The notes below the pieces were generated by a model. That model had not been told where the DNA came from. It worked only from the letters and a program-made list of their open reading frames with translations, and did not search any database. The position numbers and the translations under genes were made by a program. From positions 1 through 13,322 of the forward strand of contig CACZNO010000178.1 of the NCBI GenBank assembly GCA_902782505.1: 13,322 bases of DNA. Reading direction: 5' to 3'. Position 1 is the first letter of the stretch, and every line of letters begins with the position of its first letter. The DNA is from an uncultured Erysipelotrichaceae bacterium. Lineage in GTDB: Bacteria; Bacillota_I; Bacilli_A; Erysipelotrichales; Erysipelotrichaceae. This document shows positions 6,513-12,359 of this stretch, in pieces.

Positions 6513-7772
6513 ATGAAAACCAAAGCGGTCCGTTTATACGGAAAGGATGATTTGCGTTTAGATGAATTTGAATTACCCGAATTGACGGAGGACGCGGTGA
6601 TCGTCAAGGTTGTTTCCGACAGCGTCTGCATGTCCACGTATAAAGAGACAAAAAAAGGCACCGACCACGTGCGCGTACCGGATGATATCGCGGAAAATCC
6701 GATCATCATCGGGCACGAATTCGCGGGAGTGATCGTTGCGTCCGGCGAAAAAATGAAAGACAGATATCCTGCCGGCACAAAAGTCGCTGCCTATCCCCCG
6801 GGATGGAACAATGAAGGGGACCTCGGTTACGGACAGCGTACGATCGGCGGGGATTCCACGTATTCCTACATGGCGGGGAAGGAAAGGATCCGCTGGCATT
6901 TGCTGCCGGATGATTACCGCACATTCTATGAAACCTCCACGACCGAACCGTTATTCTGCGTCATCAGCGGCTATAACTCCATGGTCCATCAGGAAGAAGG
7001 TTCGCACCGGCTTCATATGGGCGTAAAGCCCGGCGGAAACCTGATTATTTTAGGCGGATGCGGTCCGATGGGTATCGTCGCGACAGATTATGCGTTAGTC
7101 ATGGAAAACGGCCCCAAACGCGTCGTTGTGACGGATGTAAATCAATCCCGGATCGACAGAGTCTCTTCCATGATACGCCCCGCGGACGCCGCGAAAAACG
7201 GCATAGAACTGATCTTTGTAAACACGAAGGATCTGCCCGATGAAAGACAATACCTGCTCGATCTGACAAAGGGAGAAGGCTATGACGACGTGATGGTGTT
7301 CGCACCGGTAAGAAGCGTCGCCGAGACAGGAAACCGGATCATGGCGAAAAACGGCTGTATGAATCTGTTTGCCGGACCGGTGGACCCGAATTTCTCCGCA
7401 GATATCAATCTGTACGATTGTCATTACCGCGGCACCAAGATCGTCGGATCCAGCGGCGGAACCAGAGAAGATTATCTGGAAGCTCTGGAAGTCGTGAAAA
7501 AGGGAAAGATCAACCTGGCGCATATGCTGACGCATATCGGCGGATTGGACGCGGTCATTGACACGACGAAAAACGTACCGGGGATCCCGGGCGGAAAGAA
7601 ACTGATTTACACCCATATAAGAATGCCGCTGACTGCCATCGACGACTTCGCGGAAAAAGGGAAAACGGATCCCTTATTCGCAAAGCTGGCGGAAATCTGT
7701 GCGCGGCATGAAGGTTTATGGAATCCGGAAGCGGAAGCGTATTTGCTGGAACACGCGCCGTCGATTGAATAA
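6513..7772 (+). CDS. Zinc-dependent medium-chain dehydrogenase, L-sorbose-1-phosphate reductase-like
   Basis: The 419-residue protein is a cytosolic medium-chain dehydrogenase/reductase. Catalytic-zinc ligands are visible as Cys39 (SVCMSTYK), His68-Glu69 (IIIGHEFAG) and Glu145 (TEPLFCV). The Rossmann NAD(P) motif is GGCGPMG (181-187), with Asp208 at the end of the second strand, which suggests NAD preference. The four-cysteine structural zinc lobe of alcohol dehydrogenases is absent. In its place is an aromatic stretch around YPPGWNNEGDLGYGQRT, which I associate with the SorE (sorbose-1-phosphate reductase) branch. ATG 6513 follows AAAGGA at 6500-6505. It is co-transcribed with glnA, which is not an expected partner for a sugar-phosphate enzyme, and no PTS or sorbitol genes are nearby. 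Membership of the zinc dehydrogenase family is firm; the substrate is a family-based guess. Confidence 0.88.
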   Translation: MKTKAVRLYGKDDLRLDEFELPELTEDAVIVKVVSDSVCMSTYKETKKGTDHVRVPDDIAENPIIIGHEFAGVIVASGEKMKDRYPAGTKVAAYPPGWNNEGDLGYGQRTIGGDSTYSYMAGKERIRWHLLPDDYRTFYETSTTEPLFCVISGYNSMVHQEEGSHRLHMGVKPGGNLIILGGCGPMGIVATDYALVMENGPKRVVVTDVNQSRIDRVSSMIRPADAAKNGIELIFVNTKDLPDERQYLLDLTKGEGYDDVMVFAPVRSVAETGNRIMAKNGCMNLFAGPVDPNFSADINLYDCHYRGTKIVGSSGGTREDYLEALEVVKKGKINLAHMLTHIGGLDAVIDTTKNVPGIPGGKKLIYTHIRMPLTAIDDFAEKGKTDPLFAKLAEICARHEGLWNPEAEAYLLEHAPSIE

Positions 7773-7780
7773 AAACTCGG

Positions 7781-7819
7781 AGAGAATGTGCGAAAATGGC
7801 ACAATTCTCTTCTTTTTTT
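7781..7819 (+). terminator. Intrinsic terminator after the glnA-dehydrogenase unit
   Basis: AGAGAATGTGC (7781-7791) pairs with GCAC-A-ATTCTCT (7799-7810), 11 bp with one bulged A and a 7-nt loop. A T-rich tail follows (7811-7819). Confidence 0.88.
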
Positions 7820-7831
7820 ATTTTCCTGGTG

Positions 7832-7837
7832 TATGAT
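7832..7837 (+). promoter_or_regulatory. Candidate -10 for the deaminase-SLOG gene
   Basis: TATGAT (5 of 6) lies between the preceding terminator and the strong ribosome binding site AAAGGAGGGG (7844-7853). No convincing -35 is present at 16-18 bp. Placement is by position more than by match. Confidence 0.4.
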
Positions 7838-7856
7838 GAACGCAAAGGAGGGGAAT

Positions 7857-10304
7857 ATGACTTCATTCGGGCATTTCTATCTGGACAACGAAAAAGACAT
7901 CATCGTGGATCTTTTCATGCAGAAAGAAGAACTTTTCTATGTTTTAAAGACTCCGAATCATCATACCGGCAACCTCATCACGAACCTGGCGAAACTCTGC
8001 GATCTGCCGCTGACGGATGATGAGAATGGCCTGAAACAGATTGAAGGCAAGATCCCGTGCTATATTGACGCCCAAAACCGGCGCATCTATATTTTCCGCA
8101 TGGGAAACACCAAGGTCGCCAACATCTTTCCGGACGGGACGATTGAAATGAAAGCCTCGATTCCCTCCATTTCCAAGACCCTGATGAGCCAGACCAAGGA
8201 CTACCGTCTGGACATCTCCAAGACGATCATCAAGACGTATATTCCGGAGGAATACAAATTCCGTGCGGATCTTCATACGCACATGAACGCCAACCTGGAA
8301 CCGGATATCCTGATTGCGCTGGGTATCGCCCATCAGATCCGCTATCCGCTGTATTATATTAAAAAGCTCGGTCTGGAATTAACGGATGCCCAGAAGGAAA
8401 CCATGGAAAAACGCCGTGCCCGCGTCGTTCCCCAATTTGCGGGTTCTTCTTTGACCGGAAAATATCTGGACCGCAAGATCGACGACAATACGTATATCAA
8501 CTTCGCGGATCTGATCCTCAACAATCCCGAAGGTGCGGAAAGGAACATCCCCAAAATCCGGGCATCCTTGGCCATTATGAAAGACGGCCAGGCGGTCTTT
8601 ACGAACCTGGAAAAAGTATACTTGTACCGCTACGTGTTCACCAAGGGAAAACCGCACGAGAAGAAGGTGCGCCTGTTCCGGATCAGCCGGATCCCCGACG
8701 AAGATATCAAACGGTATCTGAAGAAGATGCTGGCGGATAAGGAAACCGAAGAATATAAACACAACACCCTGTTCCAGGACAAGCTCTTATGGATTGCGCG
8801 TTCCTACGCCTCCAAGGGCATCAAATACGTGGAAATCTCGGATACCACATTGGTCAAGCAATACGAAGCCGCAGGGATGCTGCAGCAGGTCCATGAAATC
8901 ATGCCCAAGGCTTATCATGAGACCGGCGTCATGATCCGCTTTCTGGCGTCGATCCGGCGGATTCCTTTGACGATCGTCAAGGACGAGGTCCAGCCGGAAA
9001 CCTACCTGAAGGAAAACCTTACGGTGTTGCGCGCCGTTGCGGAAGACCCGTATGTGGCCGGAAGCGATTTTGTCGGCGAGGAAATCAATGATATTCAGGA
9101 ACTGCGTCCGGTCATTGAAAAGATCGTCCGAATCGCCGCAAAGGATCCTTCGTTTGTCATCCGCATTCACGCCGGAGAAAACGACAGCCTGAAGGACAAT
9201 GTCGCCAACAGTATCCGCTGTGTGAAGGAATCGCTCGGAAAACGGCAGAAAATGCCGAAAATGCGCATCGGACACGGGCTTTACACGGCCAACCTGCGCA
9301 CTCCCAAAGGAAAGAAACTGATCGCGGAACTGAAGAAATACGGTGTGGTGCTGGAGTTCCAGATTTCCTCCAACGTCCGCTTAAACAATCTCAACCGGAT
9401 CGAACGACATCCCTTGAAACAGTATCTGAAAGAAGGGATCCGCTGCGTCCAGGGAACCGACGGAGCCGCGATTTACGGGACAAACTGCATCGACGAACAA
9501 TTATCGCTGGAAAAACTGTTGGATCTCAAGCCGGAAGAACTGCGTTACATGAAGGAGACCGAAGGAAAGATCATCCGTGAAGGAAGACAGGCGTTTTTCC
9601 GCAAGATGCGCCGTTTCGAAAAGATCTCCGAAGGAAAAACACCGGAGGATTTCCTGTTTGAGCGCATGAAGGAAGAAACAAAACCGGAAGAACTCCATTT
9701 GAAACGGGAAAAACTGTTCGACGCCAAGAAGGAACTGCACGAACGGATGGAACCGCTGCCCTGGGACCGTCACCCGATCGTGATCGCCGGCGGCAGTTTC
9801 AATAACGACAAACACACGACCCGGGTCACGGAAGAAGGAAAAGAAGCGCTGGATCTCCTTATGAAGAAACTGAATCCGCAGGAAGTATTCTTCGTGATCG
9901 GGCATAAGCTATCCGGATATGAAAAATATATCGTCACGCACAATGACAAGGGCTTCCCGGTTTTCGCGGTGGTGCCTTCCATGATCCGCAAGGCGGAACT
10001 GGACCGCCTGCGCAAAAGCGGCGTGAAGATCACGGTGTCCACGGAATCCTCAGGCATGGGCATCTACAAGAGCGTCAACTATGAGATTTTTGAACGCCGT
10101 CCCTCGATCCTGATCGCGTTTGACGGTAATTCCGCCGGCGCCAATCTGGTCCAGGAAGCGCGTAACGGCAAGGGGAAATCCACCATCTATGTCTATGAAG
10201 GCGCGGAGATGTTAAAGGCCAAGGCGCAATCCCTGGAAGGGTATGTGACCCTGTTTGACGATCCGCGGAAAATCGTGAAGAAGATCGTTGCGTCCCTGAA
10301 ATAA
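7857..10304 (+). CDS. Adenosine deaminase-like metallohydrolase fused to a SLOG/DprA-like nucleotide-binding domain
   Basis: Start chosen at ATG 7857, 3 nt after an ideal AAAGGAGGGG. The frame is open back to 7788 but that would begin inside the upstream terminator. The product is 815 residues. Residues 1-130 are a mixed alpha/beta region I do not recognise. Residues about 135-560 are an adenosine/AMP deaminase-type barrel: metal ligands His140 and His142 (ADLHTHMNAN), His438 with catalytic Glu441 (HAGE), His473 (IGHG) and Asp535 (GTDG). Between HxH and the next barrel strand (YVEIS, Glu326) lie about 100 more residues than in short adenosine deaminases. After a charged helical linker (about 565-638), residues 640-815 resemble a SLOG/DprA-type Rossmann fold: IVIAGGS, VFFVIGHKLSG, PVFAVVP, SILIAFDGNSAG, STIYVYEG. 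SLOG domains bind nucleotides or their derivatives. The protein is probably cytosolic and acts on or senses a nucleotide. Substrate and role are unknown. No partner gene is adjacent. Confidence 0.82.
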   Translation: MTSFGHFYLDNEKDIIVDLFMQKEELFYVLKTPNHHTGNLITNLAKLCDLPLTDDENGLKQIEGKIPCYIDAQNRRIYIFRMGNTKVANIFPDGTIEMKASIPSISKTLMSQTKDYRLDISKTIIKTYIPEEYKFRADLHTHMNANLEPDILIALGIAHQIRYPLYYIKKLGLELTDAQKETMEKRRARVVPQFAGSSLTGKYLDRKIDDNTYINFADLILNNPEGAERNIPKIRASLAIMKDGQAVFTNLEKVYLYRYVFTKGKPHEKKVRLFRISRIPDEDIKRYLKKMLADKETEEYKHNTLFQDKLLWIARSYASKGIKYVEISDTTLVKQYEAAGMLQQVHEIMPKAYHETGVMIRFLASIRRIPLTIVKDEVQPETYLKENLTVLRAVAEDPYVAGSDFVGEEINDIQELRPVIEKIVRIAAKDPSFVIRIHAGENDSLKDNVANSIRCVKESLGKRQKMPKMRIGHGLYTANLRTPKGKKLIAELKKYGVVLEFQISSNVRLNNLNRIERHPLKQYLKEGIRCVQGTDGAAIYGTNCIDEQLSLEKLLDLKPEELRYMKETEGKIIREGRQAFFRKMRRFEKISEGKTPEDFLFERMKEETKPEELHLKREKLFDAKKELHERMEPLPWDRHPIVIAGGSFNNDKHTTRVTEEGKEALDLLMKKLNPQEVFFVIGHKLSGYEKYIVTHNDKGFPVFAVVPSMIRKAELDRLRKSGVKITVSTESSGMGIYKSVNYEIFERRPSILIAFDGNSAGANLVQEARNGKGKSTIYVYEGAEMLKAKAQSLEGYVTLFDDPRKIVKKIVASLK

Positions 10305-10327
10305 AAAAACTTACCGTAAACGGTAAG
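10303..10327 (-). terminator. Intrinsic terminator of the tRNA-Pro gene (minus strand)
   Basis: Read on the minus strand, CTTACCG (10327-10321) and CGGTAAG (10316-10310) form a 7-bp stem with a TTTA loop, followed by seven T residues (10309-10303). It overlaps the stop codon of the plus-strand deaminase-SLOG gene. On the plus strand no T-run follows directly, so it should work mainly for the tRNA. Confidence 0.8.
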
Positions 10328-10341
10328 GAGATCTCTTCTTC

Positions 10342-10412
10342 TCCCCGTGACTGGAATCGAACCAGCATCTCTTGAACCCCATTCAAGTATTCTACCACTG
10401 AACTACACAGAG
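10342..10412 (-). tRNA. tRNA-Pro, anticodon GGG
   Basis: The minus strand folds into a full 71-nt cloverleaf. The acceptor stem is CTCTGTG with CACGGGG (two G-U pairs). Then come U8-A9, D stem GTTC/GAAT, anticodon stem CTTGA/TCAAG, a 4-nt variable loop, T stem GCTGG/CCAGT with loop TTCGATT, and discriminator A73. The seven-base anticodon loop ATGGGGT puts GGG at 34-36, reading proline CCC (and CCU by wobble). C1-G72, A73, G35 and G36 match known bacterial prolyl-tRNA synthetase identity elements, G37 fits TrmD methylation, and the A32-U38 pair is the one kept in bacterial tRNA-Pro(GGG). CCA is not encoded. The short body resembles tRNA-Gly, but the anticodon and acceptor end say proline. Confidence 0.93.
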
Positions 10413-10423
10413 AGAGCACTACT

Positions 10424-10451
10424 ATTGTAGCACATTTCCCGAAGATTCCAA
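10424..10451 (-). promoter_or_regulatory. Promoter of the tRNA-Pro gene
   Basis: On the minus strand TTGGAA (10451-10446) and TACAAT (10429-10424) are separated by 16 bp, with a TGC extension before the -10. Transcription would begin about five bases before the tRNA 5' end. Confidence 0.75.
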
Positions 10452-10457
10452 TCTATC

Positions 10458-10485
10458 TTGAAGATGATTTGCGGGATGATATAAT
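10458..10485 (+). promoter_or_regulatory. Promoter of the yitT-rluA-like operon
   Basis: TTGAAG (10458-10463) and a perfect TATAAT (10480-10485) are spaced by 16 bp, with TGA as the extended -10. It is divergent from the tRNA promoter, with the two -35 elements about 7 bp apart. Confidence 0.8.
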
Positions 10486-10507
10486 GGTCTACGTGTCAAG
10501 GAGTACT

Positions 10508-11365
10508 ATGAAATTTACTGTGAAAGATCTGAAAAGACTGTTCTTCGTCATCCTGTCGGCGTTCTTATACTCGGTCGCCATGCAGGTGTTCGTAAACTCG
10601 GGAGACTTGTATCCGGGAGGATTCGCGGGCCTCGCGCTTTTGATCACGCGCTCCGCTTCCCGGTTTTTCGCGCTGGAGATCCCGTTCGGGGTCGTATATA
10701 TCGCGCTGAATATTCTGCCGACGATCCTGGTATTCAAATATGTCGGAAAGAAATTCACGCTGTATTCCATGATCCAATACGGGTTAGTGTCCTTGTTTAC
10801 GACGGTTCTTCCGGAAGTAACGATCACCGAAGATCCGTTGTTGATTTCGGTATTCGGGGGAATTCTGGCCGGATTTGCGATATCCCTGGCGTTAAATTCC
10901 GGGGCGTCCAGCGGCGGAGTGGATTTCTTCGCGGTGTATTTCTCCAACCGGTTCAACCGTCCTTCGTGGGGGCTGGCGTTAGGGTTCACGACTGTCGTGC
11001 TTTTAATCTCCGGGGCTCTGTTCGGATGGACGATCGCCTTATACTCCATTATCTTCCAATACTGCAACACGCAGGTGGTCAGCCTGCGTCATACCCGCTA
11101 TAAGCTGGTGTCCCTGATGGTGGTCACCAGAAAGCCGGAAGAAGTCACTTCCTCGATCCTGCAGACGGTGCGTCACGGCATCACCGTGCTGAACGGAAAA
11201 GGCGGATACGCCCGGCAGGATGAAACCGTTCTTCTGATGACGATCAACGCGTTTCAGGTCGATGAACTCGTGCAGGCGGCAAAGAAAGCGGATCCGCATG
11301 TCTTTATTTCCATCAGTCACACAGAAAGGATCGTGGGCAATTACTATCAGGCCCCGCTGGATTGA
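10508..11365 (+). CDS. YitT-family membrane protein with DUF2179 domain
   Basis: Start chosen at ATG 10508 because AAGGAG (10498-10503) lies just upstream; an earlier in-frame start at 10469 would lie upstream of the -10 element. The 285-residue protein has five or six predicted membrane segments (about 10-28, 37-50, 58-76, 88-101, 111-130, 155-173). The family-typical glycine-rich SGASSGGVDF sits at 131-140. The cytosolic C-terminal DUF2179 domain (about 205-278) includes GITVLNGKGGY and ISHTERIVG. Family members are common and often multicopy in Bacillota, and their transported or sensed molecule is unknown. The stop codon lies 2 bp before the next start, so the pseudouridine synthase gene is very probably translationally coupled. 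Confidence 0.93.
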   Translation: MKFTVKDLKRLFFVILSAFLYSVAMQVFVNSGDLYPGGFAGLALLITRSASRFFALEIPFGVVYIALNILPTILVFKYVGKKFTLYSMIQYGLVSLFTTVLPEVTITEDPLLISVFGGILAGFAISLALNSGASSGGVDFFAVYFSNRFNRPSWGLALGFTTVVLLISGALFGWTIALYSIIFQYCNTQVVSLRHTRYKLVSLMVVTRKPEEVTSSILQTVRHGITVLNGKGGYARQDETVLLMTINAFQVDELVQAAKKADPHVFISISHTERIVGNYYQAPLD

Positions 11366-11367
11366 TC

Positions 11368-12228
11368 ATGAATTATCGCATTTTTGATGAATGGCTTCTG
11401 TTACAGGCAGGAGAAGAATACGATCTGAAAACCGTTTCGGAATTTTTGAGTTCGTTCGCGATTGAAAACGCCAAGAAGGACTGGATCAACGGGAAGCTGT
11501 TTGTGAACCGTCATCCGGTGGAGGAAGGCACCTTCTTGCGCAAGGGAGATACCATCCAGATCAAGGCCTTCGAGAAGGAAGAAGTCGATTTTGAATCCGC
11601 GGAAGGACTGCCGGAAATCGTATACGAGGATGAATTCCTGCTGGCGGTCAATAAGCCTGCGGGCATGATCATCTATCCGTCTTCCAAGGAAGGAAACGGA
11701 ACTCTGGCGAACCTTGTCGCGCATTATTACCGCGAGAAGGGATACAAGATTGCCGTACGTCCGTTACACCGTCTGGACGCGGACACGACCGGACTCGTAT
11801 TGTTTTCCAAGTGCCCGTTCTTGCAGCCGAAGTTGGACCGCATGATGCGCGACAAGGACATTCACCGGTACTATTACGCGTTTGTGGAAGGCGTAATCCA
11901 GAAAGACGGCGTGATCCGGGAACCGATCGGAAAAGACCGTCATGACGCGCGGAAGATGCGGGTCTCCAAGGACGGTAAATATGCGGAAACGCATTACCGT
12001 GTCGTGAAGAACCGCAAAGCGTTTACGCTTCTGGAATGCCGGCTGGAAACCGGGCGCACTCATCAGATCCGGGTGCACTTGGCTTATATCGGACATCCGA
12101 TCGTCAACGATACCCTGTACGGGGAACCGTTTGATAATCTGGAATTCGGATTGCAGGCGTACCGCATCATCATGGAGCATCCGATTACAGGTAAGACGTT
12201 AAGGATGCAGGTGGCCTGCCGGTTTTGA
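11368..12228 (+). CDS. RluA-family pseudouridine synthase
   Basis: The 286-residue enzyme isomerises uridine to pseudouridine in rRNA or tRNA. Residues about 15-70 look like a divergent S4-type RNA-binding region (VSEFLSSFAIENAK... GKLFVNRHPV... LRKGDTIQI). The catalytic domain begins near 85. It contains VNKPAGMIIYPS, the catalytic motif HRLDADTTG (134-142, catalytic Asp137), a YYAFVEG strand, and the family-typical ETGRTHQIRVHL followed by HPIVNDTLYG. The length fits the RluC/RluD group, but the target uridine cannot be deduced. ATG 11368 is preferred; a TTG at 11362 overlapping the upstream stop codon is possible. No strong Shine-Dalgarno sequence is present, which supports coupling to the YitT gene. 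Confidence 0.94.
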   Translation: MNYRIFDEWLLLQAGEEYDLKTVSEFLSSFAIENAKKDWINGKLFVNRHPVEEGTFLRKGDTIQIKAFEKEEVDFESAEGLPEIVYEDEFLLAVNKPAGMIIYPSSKEGNGTLANLVAHYYREKGYKIAVRPLHRLDADTTGLVLFSKCPFLQPKLDRMMRDKDIHRYYYAFVEGVIQKDGVIREPIGKDRHDARKMRVSKDGKYAETHYRVVKNRKAFTLLECRLETGRTHQIRVHLAYIGHPIVNDTLYGEPFDNLEFGLQAYRIIMEHPITGKTLRMQVACRF

Positions 12229-12240
12229 ACCGTTTCATGA

Positions 12241-12269
12241 AAGACTCTTTGAAAACAGAGTCTTTTTTT
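12241..12269 (+). terminator. Intrinsic terminator after the pseudouridine synthase gene
   Basis: AAGACTCT (12241-12248) pairs with AGAGTCTT (12257-12264) across an 8-nt loop, followed by T residues to 12269. Confidence 0.92.
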
Positions 12270-12315
12270 CATTTTCATTCTCATGAGTTTCTTCGTTCTT
12301 GCACAAGGAAAGGTA

Positions 12316-12338
12316 TATAATATTCTTAGAAGAGAATA
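12316..12338 (+). promoter_or_regulatory. Candidate -10 and overlapping inverted repeat before the transporter gene
   Basis: A perfect TATAAT at 12316-12321 has no TGn extension. The nearest -35-like TTGCAC (12299-12304) is too close at 11 bp, though it would be 16 bp from TATTCT at 12321-12326. TATTCT (12321-12326) and AGAATA (12333-12338) form a 6-bp inverted repeat over the predicted transcription start, a possible operator. Confidence 0.45.
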
Positions 12339-12359
12339 CGAGAGGGAGAAATCATTCAT

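Noticed and set aside
7788..7856. Upstream in-frame start for the deaminase-SLOG gene
   Set aside because: It would begin inside the preceding terminator hairpin. ATG 7857 has an excellent ribosome binding site.
7857..10304. Call as RADAR RdrB
   Set aside because: No adjacent RdrA-like ATPase gene is present, and the C-terminal SLOG-like domain does not match the RdrB architecture as I know it.
10342..10412. tRNA-Gly(CCC)
   Set aside because: The B-box TTCGATT lies on the minus strand, so the anticodon reads GGG (proline). C1-G72 and A73 also disagree with tRNA-Gly.
10469..10507. Upstream in-frame start for the YitT-like gene
   Set aside because: It lies upstream of the -10 element, so it would not be on the transcript; ATG 10508 has AAGGAG upstream.
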